From assembly GCA_045576735.1 (NCBI GenBank), contig JAZNGZ010000067.1, forward strand, positions 1 to 27,673: 27,673 bases of DNA, read 5' to 3'. A program made the translations under genes and the position numbers. The stretch's first letter is position 1; each line of letters opens with the position of its first letter. Shown here one piece after another: positions 6,641 to 13,841 of this stretch. Under the pieces are notes generated by a model. The model ran no database searches. It was not told the DNA's origin and saw only the letters and a program-made list of their open reading frames with translations. This DNA is from RGIG4079 sp045576735 (GTDB lineage Bacteria > Bacteroidota > Bacteroidia > Bacteroidales > Muribaculaceae).

Positions 6641-7180
6641 TTATTGTTTTATGGGAATAGCCAATAGCTTGGCAAATTCACGAGCCGTGTTGGCTATTTC
6701 TGATTTATTTTCGAGCCGTTCCGACGAAAAAGTGATTTGCGCTTTAGAGTAATGCTCCATGCGCTTGGCAAGAGCCTCTTTTATAAACGTCATCAATTCC
6801 TCATCGTCTTTATCGGCAATGAGCGGACGTTTGTGGCGACCTCGCATCAATCGAGAGTGCAACCTATCTATCGGAGTGTTGAGAAACACAGTGGTGCCAT
6901 GAGAGTTCATATATTCCATATTGTCGAAAAAACATGGAGTGCCACCACCACAAGCCACAATCACATCTTCAAAATCGGCCACTTCTTGAAGCATACGACG
7001 TTCCACATCACGGAATCCATCTTCGCCCCGTTGGGCAAATATCTCCTTCACTGTGAGGTGGAAACGTTGCTCAATATAGTTATCGAGATCGATAAATGGC
7101 ACACCGGTCAACGCTGAGACAGCACGCCCCATAGTCGACTTGCCACAACCCATATATCCGATGAGAAAAATCGGCTTCAC
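6641..7180 (-). CDS. aroK: Shikimate kinase
   Basis: A 179-residue enzyme that phosphorylates shikimate with ATP in the chorismate pathway. The P-loop is GYMGCGKST (8-16), the shikimate-binding residues are D33 (DLD), R57 (GFRDVE) and the GGG at 78-80, and the lid arginine is in RHKRP (115-119), followed by R140. Length is normal. The start codon appears to be GTG at 7180, since no ATG lies between it and the P-loop at a plausible place. It begins 5 bases after mscL and ends 19 bases before the next start, so it is cotranscribed. Confidence 0.95.
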   Translation of the reverse strand: MKPIFLIGYMGCGKSTMGRAVSALTGVPFIDLDNYIEQRFHLTVKEIFAQRGEDGFRDVERRMLQEVADFEDVIVACGGGTPCFFDNMEYMNSHGTTVFLNTPIDRLHSRLMRGRHKRPLIADKDDEELMTFIKEALAKRMEHYSKAQITFSSERLENKSEIANTAREFAKLLAIPIKQ

Positions 7181-7185
7181 TCTGC

Positions 7186-7608
7186 TTATTTCTTTTCTTT
7201 AAGAAGGTCGCGTATTTCAGTCAACAACACTTCCTCTTTAGATGGAGCGGGAGGTGCAGCAGGCTCTTCCTCTTTTTTCTTTTTAAGCTTCATAATACCC
7301 TTAATCATGAGGAAGATACAGAACGCTATAATAAGGAAATCCACCACATTTTGAATAAATTGGCCATAATTGAGATATACAGCAGGTGTAATCTCTTTGC
7401 CTCCTTCAATTACTGCAGCCGTCAATTCATATTTTAAATCGGTAAAAGAAATTCCACCGGTGATTTTACCAATCACAGGCATAATAACATCATTTACCAA
7501 CGATGTAACAATTTTACCAAACGCGCCACCGATGATAACACCCACAGCCATGTCAATCACGTTACCTTTTACGGCAAATTCCTTGAATTCTGTAATAAAT
7601 TTTCCCAT
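7186..7608 (-). CDS. mscL: Large-conductance mechanosensitive channel
   Basis: A 140-residue MscL, the inner-membrane channel that opens on osmotic down-shock. The N-terminal helix and first membrane segment (FKEFAVKGNVIDMAVGVIIGGAFGKIVTSLVNDVIMPVIG, starting near residue 8) and second segment (about 84-107, ending in MIKGIMKLKKKK) are typical. A Pro/Ala-rich linker and cytoplasmic helix (EEVLLTEIRDLLKEKK) close it. It is the first gene of the four-gene minus-strand operon. A possible promoter box is at 7650-7657. Confidence 0.96.
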   Translation of the reverse strand: MGKFITEFKEFAVKGNVIDMAVGVIIGGAFGKIVTSLVNDVIMPVIGKITGGISFTDLKYELTAAVIEGGKEITPAVYLNYGQFIQNVVDFLIIAFCIFLMIKGIMKLKKKKEEEPAAPPAPSKEEVLLTEIRDLLKEKK

Positions 7609-7649
7609 TTTGTATTTTTTATTTTTATATAACGTTTATAATTCTATCA

Positions 7650-7657
7650 CAAAAATA
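7650..7657 (-). promoter_or_regulatory. Candidate -7 box for the mscL operon
   Basis: CAAAAATA on the plus strand reads TATTTTTG on the minus strand, 42 bases upstream of the mscL start. No good TTTG was found 19-20 bases further upstream, so the assignment is tentative. Confidence 0.45.
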
Positions 7658-7722
7658 GGAATTTTTTTCCTTAAATAGCATATTATACGCCTATTTTAGA
7701 TTTTTTGACCCATTTATTTTAA

Positions 7723-7771
7723 TATCTTTGCCTTTGACTATATGTTAATTGAAAAAAAAGTAGTAATTTTG
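7723..7771 (+). promoter_or_regulatory. Two candidate -7 boxes for gapA
   Basis: TATCTTTG (7723-7730) and TAATTTTG (7764-7771) both fit the consensus, 104 and 63 bases before the gapA ATG. Neither has a perfectly spaced -33 box; the nearest TTTG to the first is at 15 bases. Two start sites would fit a heavily expressed gene. Confidence 0.5.
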
Positions 7772-7833
7772 CACTGCTAAATTAAAGCAAGGTAAAAAGA
7801 TTATAAACCCAATATTTTTATTTATTTACAATT

Positions 7834-8844
7834 ATGATTAAAGTAGGTATTAATGGTTTTGGCCGTATCGGACGTTTCGTTTTCCGTGCTGCTCAAAACA
7901 GAAATGACATCGAAATCGTAGGTATTAACGACCTTTGCCCAGTTGACTATTTGGCTTATATGCTTAAATATGACACTATGCACGGTCAATTCGAAGGCAC
8001 TATCGACTATGACGTTGAAAAAAGCCTTTTGATTGTTAACGGTAAAAACATCCGTGTAACTGCTGAACGTAACCCAGCTGACTTGAAATGGAACGAAGTT
8101 GAAGCTGAATACGTTGTTGAATCAACTGGTCTTTTCCTTTCTAAAGACAAAGCTCAAGCTCACATCGAAGCAGGTGCTAAATATGTAGTTATGTCAGCTC
8201 CTTCTAAAGACGACACTCCTATGTTCGTTTGCGGTGTAAACTTCGACAAATACGAAAAAGGTACTCAATTCGTTTCTAACGCTTCTTGTACTACTAACTG
8301 CTTGGCTCCTATCGCTAAAGTATTGAACGACAAGTGGGGTATCGCTGACGGTCTTATGACTACAGTTCACTCTACTACTGCTACTCAAAAAACTGTTGAC
8401 GGTCCTTCTATGAAAGACTGGCGTGGTGGTCGTGCTGCTGCTGGCAACATCATCCCTTCTTCAACTGGTGCTGCTAAAGCTGTAGGTAAAGTTATTCCTG
8501 AACTTAACGGCAAATTGACTGGTATGGCTATGCGTGTTCCTACTCTCGACGTATCAGTTGTTGACCTTACTGTTAACCTTGCAAAACCTGCTACTTACGC
8601 TGAAATCTGTGCAGCTATGAAAAAAGCTTCTGAAGGTGAACTCGCAGGCGTTCTTGGTTACACTGAAGATGCAGTTGTTTCTAGCGACTTCCTTGGCGAC
8701 GTTCGCACTTCTATCTTCGACGCTAAAGCTGGTATCGCTTTGACTGACACTTTCGTGAAAGTTGTTTCTTGGTATGACAATGAAATCGGTTACTCTAACA
8801 AAGTTCTCGAACTCATCGCTCACATGAAGAAAGTAAACGGCTAA
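7834..8844 (+). CDS. gapA: Glyceraldehyde-3-phosphate dehydrogenase
   Basis: A 336-residue glycolytic GAPDH that oxidises glyceraldehyde-3-phosphate to 1,3-bisphosphoglycerate with NAD. The NAD fold shows GINGFGRIGR (5-14) and D33, the adenosine-ribose Asp typical of NAD use; the catalytic motif is SNASCTTNC with C152, and H179 is the base. Codon use is strikingly restricted (mostly GCT for Ala, ACT for Thr, TCT for Ser, AAC, GAC, TAC), unlike its neighbours, as expected for a very highly expressed gene. It is monocistronic: candidate promoters at 7723-7771 and a bidirectional terminator at 8869-8905. Confidence 0.98.
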   Translation: MIKVGINGFGRIGRFVFRAAQNRNDIEIVGINDLCPVDYLAYMLKYDTMHGQFEGTIDYDVEKSLLIVNGKNIRVTAERNPADLKWNEVEAEYVVESTGLFLSKDKAQAHIEAGAKYVVMSAPSKDDTPMFVCGVNFDKYEKGTQFVSNASCTTNCLAPIAKVLNDKWGIADGLMTTVHSTTATQKTVDGPSMKDWRGGRAAAGNIIPSSTGAAKAVGKVIPELNGKLTGMAMRVPTLDVSVVDLTVNLAKPATYAEICAAMKKASEGELAGVLGYTEDAVVSSDFLGDVRTSIFDAKAGIALTDTFVKVVSWYDNEIGYSNKVLELIAHMKKVNG

Positions 8845-8868
8845 TAATTAGCTTTTACATAAAAACAG

Positions 8869-8905
8869 AAAACTGCCGAAGCAATTGCCTCGGCAGTTTT
8901 TTTGT
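8869..8905. terminator. Bidirectional terminator after gapA
   Basis: AAAACTGCCGA (8869-8879) pairs with TCGGCAGTTTT (8890-8900), with seven T following on the plus strand and a T-rich tail on the minus strand. It ends both gapA and the convergent secreted-protein pair. Confidence 0.9.
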
Positions 8906-8935
8906 TAGTTATAATTTATATTTTTTATTTGCGTA

Positions 8936-9799
8936 TTACTTAGCGACTTTCAAAAATGGGATTAGATATTGCGACTCAACGCTATAGCGTCCTGATACTC
9001 CCACTAATGCATTTTCACTTTTTATCCACGCCCAATAAGTGTCATATGAAGACTCTTCTGCGCCTTGATAAAATATCCATTGCGAGAGTAACAACCCTTG
9101 GTCGCTAATCTTGCTAACCTTGGGCTCATTTCGGCTTAAAAAAGCATATTTATGATGCGCATTTTCGAATCCTCCCGATGTCTTTTCTAAAAGTTCTACA
9201 TGCTCCACCTCCCCTGTAGATGACATTATCATCAACATATAGCAGTTTGGGCTTTTCAAAAAACGTTTGAACCTAGCACTAAAGCCAGAATCATCAATAT
9301 CATATTCTTCACCTTCAAGCACAACTTTTGCAGCTGATATAAAAGGAACAATCTTAAACGACATTCCATTTTCAGCTTTATAATCCGCCCCATTTCCATA
9401 TTCAAGAGGTATATATGGAGATAATTGCACTTCTTTAAGCCCGTCTTCTTTTATTCTCATACATTGTTCTCCATCCATATCTCCTTGGAAATATATATAA
9501 CCATCGGGGATAGCTGGTTCGTGTTTTTCATAATCTTCCGACATAAATGTTATAACATATTCCTTTCCGCCTACCATCAATGAGCCCTTTCCCAAAAAGA
9601 ACATTGATCGTCGCCAATAAAGCTCACTCAAGGATGCATATTCCCCTTCTCCTTGATCAGAAACTTCAATAGTCACATTATCGCCAACAACCAACCATCC
9701 CGAAATAGGAAAATCACTGTCATCGATATACCCATCCTGAGCCACAGCTTGCCCGGCAATGCCTAATGCTACTAATAATGTAAATATTATCTTTTTCAT
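8936..9799 (-). CDS. Secreted protein, tandem paralogue 1
   Basis: A 287-residue exported protein of no family I recognise. I start it at the ATG at 9799 because MKKIIFTLLVALGIAGQAVAQ is a complete signal peptide matching that of the next gene; the ten-codon extension to 9829 adds nothing. Cleavage is likely after AVA (residue 20). The mature part has GWLVVGDNV, a CMRIKEDGLKEVQLSPYIPLEYGNG segment and SFKIVPFI, all with counterparts in the paralogue at 9853-10626. It lies 53 bases downstream of that gene with no promoter between, so the two are cotranscribed. Probably periplasmic or surface-exposed. Confidence 0.75.
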   Translation of the reverse strand: MKKIIFTLLVALGIAGQAVAQDGYIDDSDFPISGWLVVGDNVTIEVSDQGEGEYASLSELYWRRSMFFLGKGSLMVGGKEYVITFMSEDYEKHEPAIPDGYIYFQGDMDGEQCMRIKEDGLKEVQLSPYIPLEYGNGADYKAENGMSFKIVPFISAAKVVLEGEEYDIDDSGFSARFKRFLKSPNCYMLMIMSSTGEVEHVELLEKTSGGFENAHHKYAFLSRNEPKVSKISDQGLLLSQWIFYQGAEESSYDTYWAWIKSENALVGVSGRYSVESQYLIPFLKVAK

Positions 9800-9852
9800 A
9801 TTAAATAAGTTTTTTGCAAAATTCAACATATAGAGATATTTGTTTTAGAGGA

Positions 9853-10626
9853 CTAGTAATAAACTTTTACTGGCCAGGGCGCTTTTTCACTTTCCACCCA
9901 TAGCCACATTGGGGTATAATCACCTGGATTCTCTCCATATCCTACATAGGCATATGATAACAACTTCCCTTGTTTACTAATCTTTAGATTTTCACCCCCT
10001 ATACCAATACCTTTTTCTGTGTTTAATGCTCGAAAACCTGTTTTAGTTTTTTCTAAAAAATCATAATCAGTGATTTTTCCATTCGATGACATTATTAGCA
10101 AAACGTAACACTTTTTGTTGGCTAACAATGGCTTCAATCCCGATTTAGCATAATTATCATTATATTTTAATTTTCCATTAGCTATCAAAGGGACAATCTT
10201 AAAAGTCTTCCCTTCTACACCTTTGTATGCTACTCCATTACCATATTTAAGAGGTATTTCATATGACACTTCTACTTCACGAACGTTTGATTGTTTCATT
10301 CGACAAATAGGTTCTCCAACATAATCTCCTTGAGCATAAATATATCCATCAGAAACATATGGTTCAATCTTTTTTGTTCCATCTTCATAATAAAACGTCA
10401 CAAAAGTATCCCAACCTATCATCAATGTACCCTTTGGCACAGTATTCCCTCGAAGCCAATTAATACCCTCTAGAGTATTTACATCCTCTTCCTCCGTCTC
10501 ATAACTACTTGTTTGCACCACTGCATTATTTGAGGTAACAATCCAACCCGTAGAATATTCTTCTTGTGCCACGGCTTGCCCGGCAATGCCAAAAGCTACT
10601 AATAACGATAATATTATCTTTTTCAT
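9853..10626 (-). CDS. Secreted protein, tandem paralogue 2
   Basis: A 257-residue exported protein with signal peptide MKKIILSLLVAFGIAGQAVAQ. Landmarks shared with its neighbour at 8936-9799 are GWIV, CRMKQSNVREVEVSYEIPLKYGNG, TFKIVPLI, a CYVLLIMSS strand and a C-terminal stretch ending in a W-rich segment. Overall the two look like an old tandem duplication with the signal region nearly unchanged at DNA level. Function unknown; the residue pattern suggests a beta-rich protein. An excellent promoter lies at 10662-10692. Confidence 0.75.
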   Translation of the reverse strand: MKKIILSLLVAFGIAGQAVAQEEYSTGWIVTSNNAVVQTSSYETEEEDVNTLEGINWLRGNTVPKGTLMIGWDTFVTFYYEDGTKKIEPYVSDGYIYAQGDYVGEPICRMKQSNVREVEVSYEIPLKYGNGVAYKGVEGKTFKIVPLIANGKLKYNDNYAKSGLKPLLANKKCYVLLIMSSNGKITDYDFLEKTKTGFRALNTEKGIGIGGENLKISKQGKLLSYAYVGYGENPGDYTPMWLWVESEKAPWPVKVYY

Positions 10627-10661
10627 AATTTATATATTTATTTTATAGTTTCTTTGATTCA

Positions 10662-10692
10662 CAAATTTAGCCACTATTGCAATAAATCCAAA
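10662..10692 (-). promoter_or_regulatory. Promoter for the tandem secreted pair
   Basis: On the minus strand: TTTG (10692-10689), 19 bases, TAAATTTG (10669-10662), 36 bases upstream of the ATG at 10626. A full match to the Bacteroidota consensus. Confidence 0.75.
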
Positions 10693-10767
10693 GATAATTC
10701 AACGATTTTTTGCAACAAATCCAAACATAAACTACTCTTTTTAACCCTCAAAAATAAGGCTTTTATC

Positions 10768-10845
10768 AATTTTATTGTTTATATAAGATAAATCTCTACT
10801 CCATCAGGACTTGAAACTAAGATTCGCCCCATCTGGAAAGGGTGC
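10768..10845 (+). pseudogene. Deletion relic of an AAA_14 ATPase gene
   Basis: TTTTATTGTTTATA...AAGATAAA (about 10770-10793) matches the third operator copy of the ATPase gene at 16327. It is followed directly by 10798-10845, which matches the last coding bases of that gene (from 17524) at roughly 85 percent and would translate TPSGLETKIRPIWKG against TPLGLEIKILPIWKW. Almost the whole gene between operator and 3' tip is gone. It is not a working gene. Confidence 0.75.
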
Positions 10846-10866
10846 AAGACATCAACATCACATCCT

Positions 10867-10935
10867 ACAATGGCTAATCATTAGCTTTAACATAAAAACA
10901 AACACGGCTGAAGCTCACGCTTCGGCCGTGTTTTT
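10867..10935. terminator. Bidirectional terminator with a gapA-end-like prefix
   Basis: AACACGGC (10901-10908) pairs with GCCGTGTT (10925-10932), extended by GAAGC/GCTTC, with T-rich sequence both ways; it ends the minus-strand gene at 10975. The preceding 32 bases (from 10869) match the gapA stop region (8837-8868) at about 29 of 32 positions, including an Asn-Gly-stop reading. Confidence 0.75.
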
Positions 10936-10974
10936 GTTTGCGTTAGTAACGCGAAGGAACAGCGTTTTTATCAT

Positions 10975-11199
10975 CTAATCGATTCTCTCACAAATGAAAT
11001 AAGAATTTGAGATTTTCGACTTGTCGAGATTCATAGAATATTTTGAATTAAATGCCGCAGCTATACTCTCGCGATTAGCCACAACGCCTAGTGGAGGAGC
11101 AGTAGTACCTGTGCTCATTTCGATAAACATTCCCTTTTCGAGCATTTGTCCTTTACCCCAATTCCATTTGTTTTTTGCTGAAATTTTCCAAAGTGCCAT
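10975..11199 (-). CDS. Small conserved protein (DUF6140-like)
   Basis: A 74-residue protein starting MALWKISAKNKWNWGKGQML. It has an EKGMFIEMST segment, an IAAAFNSKY segment and the end SNSYFICERID. The order resembles the small Bacteroidales family DUF6140, found in mobile regions, but I rely on memory of the pattern. An upstream reading (to 11241, TTG start) is rejected because a promoter box, TAACTTTG on the minus strand, occupies 11246-11239. No signal peptide or membrane segment. Function unknown. Confidence 0.7.
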   Translation of the reverse strand: MALWKISAKNKWNWGKGQMLEKGMFIEMSTGTTAPPLGVVANRESIAAAFNSKYSMNLDKSKISNSYFICERID

Positions 11200-11238
11200 A
11201 ATTTTAATTTTTAAGTGATACAATAAAATAAACATCAG

Positions 11239-11246
11239 CAAAGTTA
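11239..11246 (-). promoter_or_regulatory. Candidate -7 box for the small conserved gene
   Basis: CAAAGTTA on the plus strand is TAACTTTG on the minus strand, 40 bases upstream of the ATG at 11199. The -33 box is weak. Confidence 0.5.
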
Positions 11247-11297
11247 AATCTCTCCTATGCCATTTTAAGACATACGCTTGCCAAATTTTATCCTCTT

Positions 11298-11564
11298 CTA
11301 TTCATTAATCGCCAAATCAATTTCGTTCATTTCAGCACTAATAAAAAGAATCTTTATTGAGGGATTTAATTGTTGAATATTGGATATCATGTCAAGAATA
11401 ATCGTTGTTTTCCCCTCCCCTGGATCACCAATAATCATAGAATTTGCTCCATTAAGCAACCCCTTATAATTACAAAGTAACCTATCAAGGATTGTTCCCG
11501 ACATATAGTTGACAAACAAATTGCTGTCAAACTTTACATCCTTCATTTTTACTATATTCGTCAT
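11298..11564 (-). pseudogene. Truncated DnaB/RecA-like ATPase fragment
   Basis: An 88-residue reading: KFDSNLFVNYMSGTILDRLL leads to a P-loop, IIGDPGEGKTTIILDMIS (about 44-61), then ILFISAEMNEIDLAINE and a TAG stop. The arrangement is that of phage or plasmid DnaB-like and KaiC-like helicase domains, which should continue for 150 or more residues with Walker B and the DNA-binding loops. After the stop the same frame gives KRIKFGKRMS and then another stop, so a premature stop plus loss of the remainder is likely. It may still make a peptide but not a working helicase. It suggests past phage or plasmid DNA here. Confidence 0.65.
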
Positions 11565-11571
11565 GGTCTAT

Positions 11572-11599
11572 CTTATTTTTACTACAAAGTAAAAATAAG
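11572..11599. repeat. Perfect 11-bp inverted repeat
   Basis: CTTATTTTTAC (11572-11582) and GTAAAAATAAG (11589-11599) are exact complements around TACAAA. On the minus strand it lies 8 bases upstream of the ATP-binding fragment's start, and GCCTC/GAGGC at 11599-11616 beside it may end the preceding operon. Either an operator or part of a terminator. Confidence 0.55.
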
Positions 11600-11649
11600 C
11601 CTCTACCCTTTTGAGGCAGAGGTAGTATTTTTTTTGCAAGTATTAAATA

Positions 11650-12525
11650 TTACTTTATTATATCTATTATTCTTATTATTTCAGACAAGATATTATTGGT
11701 TATTGACTCCTTATCATATCCGTATCTTTTGAAAAATTTAGTTCCAATCCAACACCCATTCTTTGGCAATACATTAAATCCATATTGGTTTAATATGTCA
11801 GTATATTTTTGAATATTTGGATATTCTTCATTAGAATATTTCTTCTTATTGTCAAACGATATGTGCCTAATTCCAATATATCCTTTCCCAGTTTTAGTAA
11901 TAGTTATTGCAATTTCATTATTTAACTCAAATCTTTGTGTTTTATCATTTAATTCAAATGGGTTCCCCAAAATTGATATTAATTGATTTGTTATATTTTC
12001 AAATATTTCGGTTACTTCTTCATTTGATGGCTGTTTATTTTTATTTGAACAAATCCAATTTTGTCCTATTGTAGGACTGCTTTTTGTAACATATCCTACT
12101 ACGCCAATAGTATTTTCTTTTAAAACAAAGTCAACAACGTTTTTTGTTAAATTACTCTGATAACTTGTATGTGGAATACCTATTACCTTTGTAAATGTCC
12201 CATCGTCATGTTTAATTTCACATTTCCCTACGCGCAGTCTTTTCCTTCCTTCTATTTGGAATATATTGGGATTTACCTCCTTTTTAAAATATTTATTATA
12301 TTGGGCAATCAATGGAGCATAAACCAAATTGGTAGAAGAACATATAACCAACTTCGGCTTAATAACATCAAATATTAAACGAGCTGTTAATTGCATACAT
12401 TCATTGACGATGGTTTTATCGACAGACCCTAATAAATAATTCAATTCTTCTGCTTTGTCGATGTAATTAAATAAAACGGCATTTGTAACGACTAATTTAT
12501 CCAACATTTTTTCTGATAGGACCAT
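11650..12525 (-). CDS. C-terminal part of a split glycosylase-fold protein
   Basis: A 291-residue reading. Residues 1-80 (LVVTNAVLF, then NECMQLTARLIFDVIKPKLVICSSTNLVYAPL) match the second half of the uracil-DNA glycosylase fold, where a conserved Asn-containing strand and a Pro-Lys-x-hydrophobic strand occur. The last 100 residues (KGYIGIRHISFDNKKKYSNEEYPNI...NGCWIGTKFFKRYGYDKE) form a separate domain I cannot name. The start at 12525 lies inside the previous reading and overlaps it by 34 bases in the -1 frame, at a run of six A. Together the two readings look like one protein of about 420 residues. It could be made separately by coupled translation, or be broken. Confidence 0.6.
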   Translation of the reverse strand: MVLSEKMLDKLVVTNAVLFNYIDKAEELNYLLGSVDKTIVNECMQLTARLIFDVIKPKLVICSSTNLVYAPLIAQYNKYFKKEVNPNIFQIEGRKRLRVGKCEIKHDDGTFTKVIGIPHTSYQSNLTKNVVDFVLKENTIGVVGYVTKSSPTIGQNWICSNKNKQPSNEEVTEIFENITNQLISILGNPFELNDKTQRFELNNEIAITITKTGKGYIGIRHISFDNKKKYSNEEYPNIQKYTDILNQYGFNVLPKNGCWIGTKFFKRYGYDKESITNNILSEIIRIIDIIK

Positions 12526-12905
12526 TTTTTATTTCCAACAACATCAACTAATTCCTCATATCCCAACATATTGAGAACTCTTGCATATAAAGATTCGAAG
12601 TTATTCCAAATACGCCATCCCGTATTTCTCCACTCTTGTGGTTTTCCATTCCCTTTAAAAAAACGTTTAATTATCCCATAATTTGATGTAAACTTGTCAT
12701 CTGGTTTTTTCCCTTCGTGTGCATCATGACCTAAAAAAACCAAATCTACATCTATTATATTTTTAAAATCGGGCAAATATTGAGTTGCCCCAACATTTAT
12801 ACATTGCAGTTTTTCTTTGTCTTGATGTTGGTTGATTTTTTCAATCGTTTCATTAATAAAATGAACTGCATCTTTCACCCAACACTTGTAATGAGTCTTC
12901 TCCAT
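12492..12905 (-). CDS. N-terminal part of a split glycosylase-fold protein
   Basis: A 137-residue reading with YLPDFKNIIDVDLVFLGHDAHEG (from residue 43), comparable to the first strand and GxxPG loop of uracil-DNA glycosylases, then WRIWNNFESLYARVLNMLGYEELVD, the following helix. It ends at TAG 12492 after a run of six A at 12525-12530, where a one-base shift would continue into the reading at 12525-11650. It follows the WYL regulator by 14 bases. Base excision or damage-recognition activity is possible but no catalytic residue can be assigned with confidence. Confidence 0.6.
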   Translation of the reverse strand: MEKTHYKCWVKDAVHFINETIEKINQHQDKEKLQCINVGATQYLPDFKNIIDVDLVFLGHDAHEGKKPDDKFTSNYGIIKRFFKGNGKPQEWRNTGWRIWNNFESLYARVLNMLGYEELVDVVGNKKWSYQKKCWIN

Positions 12906-12919
12906 TTTGATACTTTAAG

Positions 12920-13837
12920 TTATTCTATATTTGCAATATATTTTTTGTTCATTTCCTCAATCTTGCGTGCTATTTCATTGCGAAATTCTATAGGTTCAAG
13001 CACTTCGATGTCGTTGCAGTGCCAAAGTATTTCGCGTAGGAAATCGGACGTGGGACGAAGCCATAGTTCAAAGATACTAAAATTTTCGTTTCGTTCGGTT
13101 TCCTCTTGGCTGTGATGTAGTGGCACGGCTCGAATATAGTTGGCCTGATGGTCCGATACTTTCAGTTTCACTTTCTCAGGCTTTATATCTTTCCCTATTT
13201 CAATGCCATAACATTGTTCAAAATATTCTTCAGAAGAGAATGTTTTTGGCATCTTGAATCTCTTGTCATTGCTGACAAATAGGTCCAAAATTCTATCCAA
13301 CGAATAGATGCGAACTTGGTCATAATATGGTGTACGCCCTACTACATACCATCTTTGCTTAAATAATTTCACACAATAAGGTTCTATATCAAACGTATGT
13401 GCTTCATCATGCCAATAATTTTGGTAAGTCACAGTCAATGTGCTACCGCTTTTCATCGCACCTATTATATCGGCAAGATATTGCTGTCCCGATGGGATAT
13501 TTTCGAGCAAAATGCGATCTTTTAAGTGTTGGTTATCAATCAACAAATTACTCACCGAAACCGTATTTAATAACCAATTACGTATATTGCCACCTTTCAA
13601 TTCCTCAGCATTTGCGATATAGTAATGATATCCACCTTTGCGTTGGCAATCAATAACCAAACCAAACATTTCTTCTACAGCAATGCGCCACTTATGAAAT
13701 GTGCGTAATGGCAACTCTACTCCCTCACTCAATTCATTGTCTAGCCACTTTTCTCTCAACTCATTAAACGTGATTTGTTTGGCTCGATAAATCGTTTCGA
13801 CCAACCACACATATTTATTCAACAAGTTAGAAGCCAT
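12920..13837 (-). CDS. WYL-domain transcriptional regulator
   Basis: A 305-residue regulator. The N-terminal third (LLNKYVWLVETIYRAKQITFNELREKW...LPLRTFHKWRIAVEEMFGLVIDC) is a winged-helix DNA-binding region. Residues about 120-205 are the WYL domain, with IEPYCVKLFKQRWYVVGR and the RIYSLDRI strand; the C-terminal part is the WCX extension. WYL proteins sense nucleic-acid or nucleotide ligands and often control phage-defence genes, but Bacteroidales also have many with unknown targets. It lies 4 bases after the HAD gene and 14 before the glycosylase-fold readings, so it probably controls its own operon from the promoter at 14376-14405. Confidence 0.9.
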   Translation of the reverse strand: MASNLLNKYVWLVETIYRAKQITFNELREKWLDNELSEGVELPLRTFHKWRIAVEEMFGLVIDCQRKGGYHYYIANAEELKGGNIRNWLLNTVSVSNLLIDNQHLKDRILLENIPSGQQYLADIIGAMKSGSTLTVTYQNYWHDEAHTFDIEPYCVKLFKQRWYVVGRTPYYDQVRIYSLDRILDLFVSNDKRFKMPKTFSSEEYFEQCYGIEIGKDIKPEKVKLKVSDHQANYIRAVPLHHSQEETERNENFSIFELWLRPTSDFLREILWHCNDIEVLEPIEFRNEIARKIEEMNKKYIANIE

Positions 13838-13841
13838 ACTT

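Noticed and set aside
4939..7117. Long plus-strand readings opposite the rnhA-ald-aroK operon
   Set aside because: They are antisense to strongly supported genes and have the Cys/His/Ser-rich composition of shadow frames.
12492..12530. Programmed -1 frameshift
   Set aside because: The run is T AAA AAA, which lacks the three identical bases of an efficient slippery heptamer, and no clear stimulatory stem was seen; a mutation or coupled translation is as likely.
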